In this document: in pieces, positions 28,248-37,311 of the stretch | Layout of the letters: each line of letters opens with the position of its first letter | Position numbering within the stretch: position 1 is the stretch's first letter | Assembly: GCF_003399445.1 (NCBI RefSeq) | Contig: NZ_QUQO01000001.1 | Span: 496,001-560,000, forward strand | Source of the DNA: Parvularcula marina | Lineage (GTDB): Bacteria; Pseudomonadota; Alphaproteobacteria; Caulobacterales; Parvularculaceae | Reading direction: 5' to 3' | DNA length: 64,000 nt | Position numbers and translations under genes: made by a program | Notes under the pieces: model-generated | What the model saw: the letters and a program-made list of their open reading frames with translations, nothing else | The model's database searches: none | What the model was told of the DNA's origin: nothing

Positions 28248-29183
28248 GTGAAAAATACTTACAGTATTCACGCACTGTTATGTTTTATTACAGCAGCATC
28301 GCCTGCATTCGCTGAAGACTATCCTGATCAGGGGACTCGCGAATGGCGCGAATTGTTTGCCGTTGATCCATCGCCAACCGCCCTGCCCTATATGCCGGTT
28401 CCCGAACCGTCAGGCGGACTGACCTATAGTGCGCGGTTCAAGGGCGAGATTGCGGGATTCGATGTCGGCCGGGTCTTCCTCGATGTCTCCGCATCGGACG
28501 AAAACTACTCTGTCTTCTATAAAATGGAGCAGAAAGGGGTCGCCCGCTGGTTCTCCGATGCCGAGGCGACCTCGAAAGCGCGCGGCAGTTTCGGCGAGAA
28601 CGGCCGAATCGCTGAGCACTATTATTTCAACCACGATTATGAAGCCGAAGACGACCAGCAATATGTCGAGATCTTCCGTCGCAATGGCGACCGGCGCATG
28701 CATCTGTGGACGAGCCCGGTCTATACCTTTCACCAGCCGGTGGGGGAGCAGATCGCGCTTAATGCCGTCGATCCGATGGCGGGCCTGCTCGCGCTCGGCT
28801 TTCTTGACAATAATAAAGGCAAGAACCCCTGCGACCGGACCGTTGAGGTCTTTGATGGCCGCCGCCTCTTCCGCCTCGTCCTGAAAAGCGAGGGCACAGA
28901 GAAGCTCAAACGGCGCGGCAACAATGTTTATCGGGGTACGGCCTATAAGTGCCGACTGTATCAGGAGAAGATCGCCGGTTATCGCGAGGACAAGCGCGGC
29001 GATGTCGATGGCGATGTCTGGGTTTATCTCGTTGATGTGCCGCAAGCCTTCCGCAGCGATGAAATGGCCTATGTGCCGGTGATGATCCGCGCCAAGCAGG
29101 GCCTCTTCACCGCCTGGCTCGAGGGCGAGAACCCGACGATCACCGCCGCCGATGGCAGGTCAGTCAATCTGGGGGATATGTAA
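28248..29183 (+). CDS. DUF3108 domain periplasmic protein
   Basis: A 311-aa exported protein. A signal peptide covers residues 1-22 with cleavage after SPAFA. The body contains LTYSARFKGEIAGFDVGRVFLD (partly quoted), a repeated beta-strand pattern, and PVYTFHQPVGEQIALNAVDPMAGLLALG, typical of DUF3108. Two cysteines (NPCDRTVEVFDGRR and AYKCRLYQ) could form a disulfide. The ending VPVMIRAKQGLFTAWLEG is also characteristic. The family role is unknown; it resembles outer-membrane-associated beta proteins. It stands alone with GGGAGA about 6 nt before the GTG/ATG region. Confidence 0.8.
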   Translation: MKNTYSIHALLCFITAASPAFAEDYPDQGTREWRELFAVDPSPTALPYMPVPEPSGGLTYSARFKGEIAGFDVGRVFLDVSASDENYSVFYKMEQKGVARWFSDAEATSKARGSFGENGRIAEHYYFNHDYEAEDDQQYVEIFRRNGDRRMHLWTSPVYTFHQPVGEQIALNAVDPMAGLLALGFLDNNKGKNPCDRTVEVFDGRRLFRLVLKSEGTEKLKRRGNNVYRGTAYKCRLYQEKIAGYREDKRGDVDGDVWVYLVDVPQAFRSDEMAYVPVMIRAKQGLFTAWLEGENPTITAADGRSVNLGDM

Positions 29184-29262
29184 GTGCGACGCTCAGTCCA
29201 CTGCACTTAGGCTCCTGTTCGGCGGATCGCTTTTAGCGTTCCGCCGCACGCTCCCCATCCCT

Positions 29263-29289
29263 CCGCTCATGCCCGCGCAGGCGGGCATC
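29263..29289 (+). repeat. Palindromic repeat copy 1 (REP-like)
   Basis: A 27-bp unit whose core GCCCGC-GCAG-GCGGGC can form a hairpin. An inverted second copy lies at 29361-29387; 25 of 27 bases match, and the two differences swap one G:C pair for C:G so the stem stays intact. Short hairpin repeats of this look are dispersed in many alphaproteobacterial genomes. Confidence 0.65.
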
Positions 29290-29360
29290 CGGTCTTAAGT
29301 GACGAAGGTTGGTTTCGTCCTTGTGCTCTTCAGGATTGAGAGATCAGCGCCTCAGAGGCA

Positions 29361-29387
29361 GATCCCCGCCTGCGCGGGGATGAGCGG
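29361..29387 (-). repeat. Palindromic repeat copy 2 (REP-like, inverted)
   Basis: Core CCCCGC-CTGC-GCGGGG on the plus strand; read on the minus strand it aligns with the copy at 29263-29289 with two compensating changes. Together the pair could also form one long stem across about 70 bp between DUF3108 and the LytM gene. Confidence 0.65.
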
Positions 29388-29420
29388 GGGAGCATTCGAC
29401 ACTGCTCCTGCCCACCGCAC

Positions 29421-29449
29421 AAAAAAAAAGCGGGTCCCGAAGGACCCGC
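29421..29449 (-). terminator. Rho-independent terminator of the NlpD-like gene
   Basis: On the minus strand GCGGGTCC-TTCG-GGACCCGC followed by nine T residues: an 8-bp perfect stem with a stable tetraloop, 65 bp after the stop at 29514. This is a textbook intrinsic terminator. Confidence 0.92.
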
Positions 29450-29513
29450 AGTCGTCTGTTGATTTGGAAACTTAACTCTACTCGCTACGCACACTCAGGG
29501 AGTTTGTGCAGGC

Positions 29514-30722
29514 TTACTGAGTATAAGAGGCCGCCATGATGTCCCGGCCCTCAAGCGCGGCCAGCGGGTCGCGGGGCTGGAGTTCGTGGCGAAGCTCGAA
29601 GTGAAGCTGGGGGGCCTCGACAGAGCCCGTGCGGCCGACTTTTGCAACGACCTGACCCTGACGGACCATGTCGCCCTTCTTGACCATAATCGAGTCGGTA
29701 TGGGCATAAGCCGAAACCCAGCCGTCAATATGACGGACAAGGAGGAGATTGCCGTAACCGTCAAGCTCCGCGCCGGTATAGATCACTTCGCCATCGGCAG
29801 CGGCCCGGATCGGGGCCCCGATCGGGGCGGCAATGTTGATACCGTCATTGCGCAGACCTTCCTTGGTCGTGCCATAGCCTTCGATGATCGCGCCCCGGAT
29901 CGGCCAGGAAAAACGGCTGTCGCCGGTCTTAGAGATCAGGATCGCATTGTCTTCGGTATCCGAGCTATCAGCGACAGCCGGAACAACACCGAGTTCGCGA
30001 GCCGCCATCTGGGCCTCTTCGGAGGTCTCAAGTGACGCAAGCTGCTCGGCTGGGGCCGGAGCTGTTTCGGTCTGGATCGTTTCAGGCGCGGTCATTGCAC
30101 CGGGAATAATCAGACGCTGGCTGACGGACAGTGTGTAAGGTGCCGGCACATTATTGGCGGCGGCGAGTTCTTCGAGACCGATCTCAAAACGACGTGACAG
30201 CGAATACATCGTGTCGCCCGGACGCACCGTGTAGATCGCATCGAGGCGCTCGACAGCGGGCGGCAGTTTTTCAGGTACTGCCGCAACCGTTGAATACTCA
30301 AGTTGGGTCGGCGCAGATGTGGCGGACGCCTGGATCATCTGCACATCCTTTTTGAGGGGTGCCGGGGAAGCAGGCAGCGCGGACTGACCCGAGATCGGGC
30401 CGGTGCTGACCGGCTGCGGCAGCGGGGCTGCCATTTTTTGAAGCTTCTGCGGCAGGATGATCTCTTCGCCGACGGCGAGATGATACGGTGCCGGAATATC
30501 GTTGAGCGCGATGATGTCGGTCGGCTTCACACCGTAACGGCGGCCAAGCGCGTAAACCGTATCACCCGGCTGGACCATGATGACCGTTTTCTCAATCACG
30601 GGGGAGGATGCCGTCGTGCGGTAGGCGGCAGGGATTTCTTCAGCGACCGCAGCGCTCGCCACGGCTGCCCCTGCGAGTGCGACAAGAGAAATACTTGCCA
30701 GGGCGAGGGTAGATGAACGCAT
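29514..30722 (-). CDS. LysM / degenerate LytM (M23) protein, NlpD-like amidase activator
   Basis: A 402-aa envelope protein. A signal peptide covers ~1-27 (ALASISLVALAGAAVASAAVA). Two LysM domains (VQPGDTVYALGRRYG near 35-78, VRPGDTMYSLSRRFE near 150-197) bind peptidoglycan, and the C-terminal M23 domain occupies ~280-395. In active M23 enzymes the first zinc motif is HxxxD; here the matching segment reads RNDGINIAAP, so both ligands are asparagine, while LHFELR is present at the second motif. E. coli NlpD shows a similar loss, so this is probably a division-amidase activator rather than a peptidase. The start at 30722 is set by GGAG 8 nt upstream; a longer frame to 30767 is unsupported. Confidence 0.9.
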   Translation of the reverse strand: MRSSTLALASISLVALAGAAVASAAVAEEIPAAYRTTASSPVIEKTVIMVQPGDTVYALGRRYGVKPTDIIALNDIPAPYHLAVGEEIILPQKLQKMAAPLPQPVSTGPISGQSALPASPAPLKKDVQMIQASATSAPTQLEYSTVAAVPEKLPPAVERLDAIYTVRPGDTMYSLSRRFEIGLEELAAANNVPAPYTLSVSQRLIIPGAMTAPETIQTETAPAPAEQLASLETSEEAQMAARELGVVPAVADSSDTEDNAILISKTGDSRFSWPIRGAIIEGYGTTKEGLRNDGINIAAPIGAPIRAAADGEVIYTGAELDGYGNLLLVRHIDGWVSAYAHTDSIMVKKGDMVRQGQVVAKVGRTGSVEAPQLHFELRHELQPRDPLAALEGRDIMAASYTQ

Positions 30723-30878
30723 GGGTGTCACTCCAGAGTCTTGGTGAATCGAAAGTGAACAGACCATGGCGGTGGGCCTGTTAACATTCTCCTAATGTTA
30801 GGGTTATGGGCCCGAAACCTTATCCCCCACCCGCTTCTCCATGTGACAATCCGGCCGGAGCATGGTCAGAGATAGATA

Positions 30879-33293
30879 ATGACAAACCTGCCCGATCCTT
30901 CAGACATCCTCACCTTTATCAGGGAGACCGCCGAGCGGGGCAGCGGCTCTGTAACCCGCAAGGACATTGCCGACGCCTTTACGATCAAGGGTGCGGACAG
31001 GCGGGATTTGCGCGCACTCCTCAAGGAGATGGAAGATAAAGGTGAGATCGCGCTTGAAGGGCGCAGGATCCGGGTGAAAGCATCCGGCGGTCTGCCCCCT
31101 GTCGTCGTTCTCGACATTACGGGGAGTGATTCGGAAGGCGATCTCGTTTGCGTCCCCGTCACGGGCGATGCGCCAGAATGCACGCATATCCGCCTGCCCG
31201 TAGGCGAAGCGGCCAAGGAAAAGCCGCCTCTCGGTGTGGGGGACCGCTTTCTCGGGCGGCTGAAGGAAGACGGCGATGGCGGCTTTCTTACCAAACCCAT
31301 CAAGCGAATCGGGCGCGGCGCGAGCCGGATGCTCGGCATCTACCGGCGCGGAAGGCGGCATGGCTATGTCGATCCTGTCAGCCGGAAGGCCGGCTCGAGC
31401 CTCGATATTCACGATGCGGATAAAGGCAAAGCGCAGGATGGCGATCTTGTCTGGACCGAGCCGCTGAACAAGCGCGGCTATGGCCCGAAACGGGGCCGCA
31501 TCGTCTCCGTTGTCGGCGGCATGGATGAGCAGAAGAACTGGTCACTGATCGCGCTCGCCGAGAATGACATACCGATTGAGTTCCCCGACCGGGTCGTCGC
31601 CGAGGCGGAAAGCCAGACCCTGCCCGATGACAAACATTATGAGGATCTGACCGCCCTTCCCTTCATCACGATCGATCCGAAGGAAGCCAAAGACCATGAC
31701 GATGCGGTCTTTGTGGAGAAGACCGAGAAAGGCTGGCGGCTGATCGTTGCCATCGCCGATGTCTCATGGTTCGTCCGGCCGGGCACGGCCCTCGACAAGG
31801 AAGCCGAGAAGCGCGGCAATTCGGTTTACTTGATCGACCGGGTCGTCCCGATGCTGCCCGAGGCGCTCTCGAACGGGCTCTGCTCTCTCAAAGCCGGGGA
31901 GGATCGCACCTCCATGTGCTGTGAGATGCTGATCGCGCAGTCAGGGCGGAAGCATTCCCACCGTTTCTTCCGGGCCAAGATCAACTGCCGGGCGGGGCTT
32001 GCCTATGAAGAGGCGCAGGCCGCCGCGGACGGTGATGTCACGGACCGGACGGCGGATCTCAAAGAGAATGTGATCGATCCCCTATGGGATGTCTGGCGGG
32101 CGATGACCAAAGCGCGCGAGGCCAAGCCCTCCCTAGATCTTGATATGCCCGAGCGGCAGATCGTTCTGGGCGCTGACGGCCGGGTGACGGGCGTGCGGGT
32201 CAAGGACCGGCTCGAAGCGCACCGGCTGATCGAGACGATGATGGTCGCGGCCAATGTCTGCGCCGCCGAGACGCTGGAGAAGGCGCGCCAGCCGCTGATC
32301 TACCGGGTCCATCAGGAACCGGACCCCGAACGGCTGGAGGGCCTCAAGACCTATCTTGAGAGCATGGGCTATTCCCTGCCAGATGGACAAGTGCTGACCC
32401 CGCAGGCCTTTAACCGGATCCTTTCGAAGGCGCGCGAGAAGGATGAGATCGAGCTTGTCTCGATGGCAATCCTCCGTACCCAGATGCAAGCGATCTATTC
32501 GACCGAGAATCAGGGGCATTTCGGGCTGAACCTTGCGCGCTATGCGCATTTCACTTCGCCAATCCGGCGCTATGCGGACCTTGTCGTCCACCGCGCGATG
32601 GTCACAGGGCTTGGGCTTGGCCCCGGCGGCGCACGCTCTGAGGACGAAGCGCGGCTCGACAGCGTTGCCGAGCATATCTCCGGCACCGAACGCCGAGCGA
32701 TCAATGCCGAGCGCTCAACGCAGGACCGGTATCTTGCGTCCTATCTTGAAGAAGAGATCGGCAGCGAATTCCCCGGACGCATCTCAGGCGTCACCCGCGC
32801 GGGGCTGTTCGTTGCGCTCGATGAGACGGGCGCGGATGGTTTCGTACCGATGCGGACCCTGCGCTCAGATTACTTTATCCATGACGAGGATGCCCGCGCC
32901 TTGATCGGTCAGCAGACCGGCGCGCGATACCATATCGGCCAGCGCGTCCATGTGCGGCTGGAGGAAGTGACCCCCGTTCAGGGCGGGCTTCGTTTCCTGA
33001 TGCTCACTGAGCCTGATGACAGCTTCGCGCCGCCCCATAAGAGAAAGAAATCCGTCAAACCGGGCGGCAAGCCGAAACCCCATTCGAAGGCGCATCCCTC
33101 CAAGACCCGCAAATCGACCAAGCCCGCGCGCCGCAAAGATGCGGGCGATGCGACCACGCATCCCAAGAAGAAGGCCAGCGCGCCGCACCTTGAAGAGAGC
33201 CTGCCCGGCGCGACGATCAAGAGACGGCCCAAGAAGAAAAAGACAACCAAGTCCCGCAAAGCCTCCCCGCCCCGGCCACGCGGTAAAAACTGA
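30879..33293 (+). CDS. rnr: Ribonuclease R
   Basis: Processive 3'-5' exoribonuclease of structured RNA, 804 aa. An N-terminal winged-helix (~15-65, GSVTRKDIADAF) is followed by cold-shock domains, the RNB domain with catalytic aspartates in DPKEAKDHDDAV (~265-277), and an S1 domain (~625-705, GRISGVTRAGLFVALDE). The last ~90 residues are a lysine/proline-rich tail (for example KRKKSVKPGGKPKPHSK), as in many proteobacterial RNase R proteins. It is divergent from the NlpD-like gene with a 156-bp shared promoter region. Confidence 0.96.
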   Translation: MTNLPDPSDILTFIRETAERGSGSVTRKDIADAFTIKGADRRDLRALLKEMEDKGEIALEGRRIRVKASGGLPPVVVLDITGSDSEGDLVCVPVTGDAPECTHIRLPVGEAAKEKPPLGVGDRFLGRLKEDGDGGFLTKPIKRIGRGASRMLGIYRRGRRHGYVDPVSRKAGSSLDIHDADKGKAQDGDLVWTEPLNKRGYGPKRGRIVSVVGGMDEQKNWSLIALAENDIPIEFPDRVVAEAESQTLPDDKHYEDLTALPFITIDPKEAKDHDDAVFVEKTEKGWRLIVAIADVSWFVRPGTALDKEAEKRGNSVYLIDRVVPMLPEALSNGLCSLKAGEDRTSMCCEMLIAQSGRKHSHRFFRAKINCRAGLAYEEAQAAADGDVTDRTADLKENVIDPLWDVWRAMTKAREAKPSLDLDMPERQIVLGADGRVTGVRVKDRLEAHRLIETMMVAANVCAAETLEKARQPLIYRVHQEPDPERLEGLKTYLESMGYSLPDGQVLTPQAFNRILSKAREKDEIELVSMAILRTQMQAIYSTENQGHFGLNLARYAHFTSPIRRYADLVVHRAMVTGLGLGPGGARSEDEARLDSVAEHISGTERRAINAERSTQDRYLASYLEEEIGSEFPGRISGVTRAGLFVALDETGADGFVPMRTLRSDYFIHDEDARALIGQQTGARYHIGQRVHVRLEEVTPVQGGLRFLMLTEPDDSFAPPHKRKKSVKPGGKPKPHSKAHPSKTRKSTKPARRKDAGDATTHPKKKASAPHLEESLPGATIKRRPKKKKTTKSRKASPPRPRGKN

Positions 33294-33385
33294 CGCCGCC
33301 TGCCCGCTGGACGCCGCGCGGCGATTGCCCCAATGTCTGCGCCACTAAAGCGGCCGGAAGCGCCGCTCTGACGGAGGGGCAAGGC

Positions 33386-34513
33386 ATGTTTTCACGCCGC
33401 AAGTTTCTGACAACAGGCGCATTGGGGTCGACCGCGATGCTCGCTGGCTGCGACTGCGCGGATCGCTGCGGCGGACCGGCGACCGGCACAGCCTCTGGCG
33501 GCGGGGTCCGCTCGCGCGAACTCAAGATGGTCACGACCTGGCCAAAGGATTTCCCCGGCCTTGGCGATGCGGCGGAGACCACGGCTCAGATGATCGAGCA
33601 GATGTCGGGCGGCGCCCTCACCGTCAAACTCTATGCGGCGGGCGAGCTGGTCGGCGCCTTTGACAGCTTCGATGCCGTCTCAGGCGGTAGCGCCGATATG
33701 TATCACGGGGCGGATTATTATTGGACCGGCAAGTCCCGCGCCTATCCTTATTTCACCGCTGTCCCCTTTGGCATGACCGCCGTCGAGCAGATTGCCTGGT
33801 TCGAGGCGGCAGGCGGTCAGGAGCTGTGGGATGAACTGGCTGCGGGCTTCAACATCAAGCCCTTTGCGGCGGGCAATACCGGTCACCAGATGGGCGGCTG
33901 GTTCAAACGCGAGATCAACACGCTTGATGACCTCCGGGGACTGAAAATCCGTATGCCCGGAATTGGCGGCGAAGTCATGCGCCGCGCGGGTGCCGCCGCC
34001 GTCACCATTCCGGGCGGGGAGTTATACCAGTCCCTGCAATCAGGGGCGATTGACGCTACCGAATGGGTCGGCCCATGGAATGACCTTGCTTTCGGCTTTT
34101 ACCGCGAGGCACCCTATTATTACTGGCCCGGCTTCCATGAGCCCGGCGCCCAGCTTTCCTTAGGTATGAATTTGGATGTCTGGAATGACATGACGGCGCA
34201 GGAAAAGGCGATCATCCGCAATGCCTGCCGCGCCGCCAACCACCTCTCCATCGGCCAGTTTCAGGCCCAGAACGGCAAGGCGCTCGATATTCTGGTCAAG
34301 GAGCATAATGTCCAGCTGCGGCGGATGCCGCCCGACATTCTAGCGGCCCTCGCCGCCGCCACCCGCGAAGTGCTCGAAGAGATTGCAGCGTCCTCTGACA
34401 TTGCAGGGCGCATTCATGCGAGCTTTGCCGAGAGCCTGCGCCAGTCGCTCAAATGGAATGCCATTTCTGACGAAGCCTATATGGCCGCCCGCCGGGAGTT
34501 GATCGGAGAATGA
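33386..34513 (+). CDS. TRAP transporter solute-binding protein (DctP/TakP type)
   Basis: Periplasmic receptor of a TRAP transporter, 375 aa. The N-terminus SRRKFLTTGALGSTAMLAGC has a twin-arginine motif and a lipobox-like AGC, so it is probably exported folded by Tat and lipid-anchored. The mature part ELKMVTTWPKDFPGL, then KIRMPGIGGEVMRRAGA and GAIDATEWVGPWND, matches the branch that binds 2-oxo acids such as pyruvate and keto-acids (TakP-like). The ligand itself is inferred. It heads an operon with a CPBP-like protein and the two membrane subunits, overlapping the next gene by 4 bp. Confidence 0.9.
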   Translation: MFSRRKFLTTGALGSTAMLAGCDCADRCGGPATGTASGGGVRSRELKMVTTWPKDFPGLGDAAETTAQMIEQMSGGALTVKLYAAGELVGAFDSFDAVSGGSADMYHGADYYWTGKSRAYPYFTAVPFGMTAVEQIAWFEAAGGQELWDELAAGFNIKPFAAGNTGHQMGGWFKREINTLDDLRGLKIRMPGIGGEVMRRAGAAAVTIPGGELYQSLQSGAIDATEWVGPWNDLAFGFYREAPYYYWPGFHEPGAQLSLGMNLDVWNDMTAQEKAIIRNACRAANHLSIGQFQAQNGKALDILVKEHNVQLRRMPPDILAALAAATREVLEEIAASSDIAGRIHASFAESLRQSLKWNAISDEAYMAARRELIGE

Positions 34514-35040
34514 TCGGCGCTCTTATACGTACCGTTCGCCGCGCTGAGCCAAATGTCGCAGCGTATGTGCTGCGCGTCTTGCCGATTATCATCATCCCGG
34601 CCCTGATCATATCCGGACTTCTCGCCTACATCGTCAGCGCGCTCGGCGTGGATGCAGGTTATGACGATATCCTGTCAGAGGAAATTCCTGGCCTCTCTCC
34701 ATTAATGATGACGATCTTCACAGCGGTTTCCGTCGTCATCCTCGCGCCGGTTATTGAAACGCTGATGATGGCGGCTGTGTTCTGGGGCCTTCGCAAGATG
34801 AAGCTTCCCTATTGGGGGCTCGTCGTCGGACAAGTCGTGTTCTGGATTGCGCTCCATTCTCTTCAAGTACCCATCTGGGGCATAGGCATCGCTTGGGCGT
34901 TCTTCATCTTCTCAATTGCCTATCTGGCATGGGATGAAAAAGGCGGCATGGGGCAAGCGTTTGGCGTTGTTACTCTCCTTCATGCGCTCAATAATCTCTT
35001 CTTCTTTGGACTGACCCTGTTGCCGGAGATGGCGACATGA
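34510..35040 (+). CDS. CPBP-family intramembrane protease-like protein
   Basis: A 176-aa protein with about five transmembrane helices. APVIETLMMAAVFWGLRK (near residue 75) matches CPBP motif 1 with a single Glu in place of the usual EE, FWIALH near 112 resembles motif 2, and LLHALNN near 155 matches motif 3 (HxxxN). These glutamate and histidines would form the metal site of a Rce1-like protease. It overlaps both neighbours by ATGA, so it is translationally coupled between the TRAP receptor and DctQ. CPBP proteins in bacteria act in bacteriocin immunity or as membrane chaperone/processing enzymes; a role in TRAP maturation here is speculation. Confidence 0.7.
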   Translation: MIGALIRTVRRAEPNVAAYVLRVLPIIIIPALIISGLLAYIVSALGVDAGYDDILSEEIPGLSPLMMTIFTAVSVVILAPVIETLMMAAVFWGLRKMKLPYWGLVVGQVVFWIALHSLQVPIWGIGIAWAFFIFSIAYLAWDEKGGMGQAFGVVTLLHALNNLFFFGLTLLPEMAT

Positions 35041-35639
35041 TCCTGATGATTTTGCTGATTGTGATGGGGCTGATCTCCCTGCTGCCGCTGGCAGGCGCGA
35101 CCGGTCTCTTGCGCAGACCCATCCATAATTTTGTCAAAATCCTTGAATGGATCGTCAAGGCGGCGTTCTTCATCTCGGCCGTATGCGGCGCATGTGTCGC
35201 GCTGGCCCAGCTTGCCGCCGTCATTACCCGCAACCTTTTCGGAGTGAACTTCATCTGGCTGCAGGAGAGCGCAATCTACTTCTTCGGCCTGATGTTCCTC
35301 CTCGCCGGCGGGGCGATCCTTCTGATGGATGCGCATGTCAGGGTCGATGTCTTTTACGCCAAATGGTCCGAACGCAGACAGCGCCTCGTCAATATTCTCG
35401 GGCTCTATCTTTTCGTCATCCCTGTCGGCTTTCTGATCCTCTGGGCCTCCGGCCCTTACGTCGCCGCAAGCTGGGCGAATTTTGAAGGCTCGAATGATCC
35501 AAGCGGCATTCAGGGGGTGTTTCTTCTGAAATCACTCGTGCCCGCCTTCGGCAGCCTGCTGATCATGGCCGCAACCGTGGCGATCGAGCGTCACCTCAAC
35601 CCCGCCTTCCACAGCGAATATGATCCGGGCGAGGTGTGA
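35037..35639 (+). CDS. TRAP transporter small membrane subunit (DctQ type)
   Basis: A 200-aa membrane protein. After an extra N-terminal helix (residues 1-20) come the four usual DctQ helices (~38-60, 78-98, 118-140, 160-180), with LQESAIYFFGLMFLLAGG and AHVRVDVFY as the family signature. Its start overlaps the CPBP-like gene (ATGA at 35037-35040). With DctM it forms the sodium-driven membrane complex that receives solute from the binding protein. Confidence 0.9.
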   Translation: MILMILLIVMGLISLLPLAGATGLLRRPIHNFVKILEWIVKAAFFISAVCGACVALAQLAAVITRNLFGVNFIWLQESAIYFFGLMFLLAGGAILLMDAHVRVDVFYAKWSERRQRLVNILGLYLFVIPVGFLILWASGPYVAASWANFEGSNDPSGIQGVFLLKSLVPAFGSLLIMAATVAIERHLNPAFHSEYDPGEV

Positions 35640-35640
35640 G

Positions 35641-37254
35641 ATGGTGGACAATCTGATCCTCTGTTTCTGCGCCTGCGCGAACTGGCTCGATATCGCGATG
35701 GTGATTACGCTCTGCGTGCTCCTACTCGCAGGGTTTCCGGCAGCTTTTACTCTCGCTGGGGTCGCGCTCCTTTATGGCCTGCTCGGCCTGGCGGTCGGTG
35801 CCTTCGATCCGGCCTTCATCGCCGAGCCCTTCCCGATCCGCATCTTCGGTATCGTAAATAATCAGGTGCTGCTGGCGCTGCCCATGTTCATCCTGATGGG
35901 GGTGATCCTTGAGCGCTCGAAAATCGCCGAGGAATTGCTCGACACAATGGCAAAGCTCTTCGGTGCCATGCGCGGCGGGCTCGGAATTTCGGTCATGCTG
36001 GTAGGCGCACTGCTCGCCGCCTCCACCGGCATTGTCGGCGCGACCGTCGTCACCATGGGGCTTCTCTCTCTGCCGACCATGCTCAAGCGAGGATATGATC
36101 CGGGTCTCGCCAGCGGCACGATTGCCGCTGCCGGAACGCTGGGGCAGATCATCCCGCCCTCGATCGTTCTCATCCTGCTCGGTGATGTCATCTCCAATGC
36201 CTATCAGGAAAGCCAGCTCGCGCAGGGGATTTTCGCGCCTCGCGCCGTGTCGGTCGGCGACCTTTTTGCTGGCGCGCTGATCCCCGGCCTGCTGCTGGTC
36301 GTCATCTATCTTCTTTATATCGGCGGTGTGGCGCTCTTTCGCGGCAGCAAAGCCCCGGCGGTCCCCGCAAATGAGCATATCGTCTTGAGCGAAATCGGCC
36401 CGAAACTGCTCGGTACGCTGATCCCGCCACTACTCCTGATCATCGCCGTTCTCGGCTCGATCCTTGCCGGCAAGGCAACCGCAACTGAGGCCGCCTCTAT
36501 CGGCGCCATCGGTGCGCTACTGATCGCAGGCAGTCGCCGTGACATGGCGCAGGGGTTCGCGCGTTTGTTATCGATGGCAGGTATCCTCGCCATCGTCGTG
36601 CTGGTCATCCTCAATGAGACAATCGACCTCCGGCTCGGGCGGGACGTGATCAGCGGGATCGAACAGACTGGTATCGTGCTCGCCTTCATCGCCTGCGCCG
36701 TGCTGGCGGCAGGCATCCTTTGCGCCGGCTTGTCGCTTCTCAAACGCTCCGTCCTCTGGCCGGTTCTGACCAAGACCGCGGAAGTCAACGGCATGGTCTT
36801 CACGATCCTGATCGGAGCGGCCCTCTTCAGCCTCGTCTTCCGTGGCCTTGGCGGTGATGACACGATTGCCGCCGCACTCAGCCAGACCCCCGGCGGTGTC
36901 GTCGGCGCAATGATCGTCGTCATGCTGGTCCTGTTCGTGCTCGGATTTTTCCTCGACTTCATCGAGATCACGCTGGTGGCGATCCCACTTGTCGCGCCCG
37001 CGCTCCTGACCATGGGGCTCGATCCGATCTGGCTCGGCGTCATGCTGGCGGTGAATTTACAAACGAGCTTCCTGACCCCGCCCTTCGGCTTTGCGCTGTT
37101 CTATTTACGCGGTGTCGCGCCGCCGGAAGTCCGTACGATGCAGATCTACAAGGGTGCCCTGCCCTTTGTTCTCATCCAGATCCTGATGCTGGGCATCCTC
37201 GCACTGTTCCCGCAGCTCGCGACCGCCCTGCCGCACGCGATTTACGGCAATTAA
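35641..37254 (+). CDS. TRAP transporter large permease subunit (DctM type)
   Basis: A 537-aa permease with about 12-14 helices. The start at 35641 (MVDNLILCFC) is set by GAGGTG just upstream; a frame from 35620 overlaps dctQ without support. Signatures include NQVLLALPMFILMGVILERS near 75, GATVVTMGLLSLPTMLKRGY near 130, GTLGQIIPPSIVLILLGD near 162 and a C-terminal TSFLTPPFGFALFYLRGV. It transports with Na+ coupling in characterised relatives. A T-rich bidirectional terminator follows. Confidence 0.94.
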   Translation: MVDNLILCFCACANWLDIAMVITLCVLLLAGFPAAFTLAGVALLYGLLGLAVGAFDPAFIAEPFPIRIFGIVNNQVLLALPMFILMGVILERSKIAEELLDTMAKLFGAMRGGLGISVMLVGALLAASTGIVGATVVTMGLLSLPTMLKRGYDPGLASGTIAAAGTLGQIIPPSIVLILLGDVISNAYQESQLAQGIFAPRAVSVGDLFAGALIPGLLLVVIYLLYIGGVALFRGSKAPAVPANEHIVLSEIGPKLLGTLIPPLLLIIAVLGSILAGKATATEAASIGAIGALLIAGSRRDMAQGFARLLSMAGILAIVVLVILNETIDLRLGRDVISGIEQTGIVLAFIACAVLAAGILCAGLSLLKRSVLWPVLTKTAEVNGMVFTILIGAALFSLVFRGLGGDDTIAAALSQTPGGVVGAMIVVMLVLFVLGFFLDFIEITLVAIPLVAPALLTMGLDPIWLGVMLAVNLQTSFLTPPFGFALFYLRGVAPPEVRTMQIYKGALPFVLIQILMLGILALFPQLATALPHAIYGN

Positions 37255-37260
37255 GGATAC

Positions 37261-37288
37261 AAAAAAGGCGGCACTGGAAGGCACCGCC
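37261..37288 (-). terminator. Terminator between convergent TRAP operon and DUF2807 gene
   Basis: GGCGG-12 nt-CCGCC, followed on the minus strand by six T residues and on the plus strand by CTTTGATCCTT. The T run favours termination of the minus-strand DUF2807 gene, whose stop is 24 bp away; the TRAP operon stops 6 bp before it on the other side. Confidence 0.6.
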
Positions 37289-37311
37289 CTTTGATCCTTA
37301 TGGGGAGCAGG

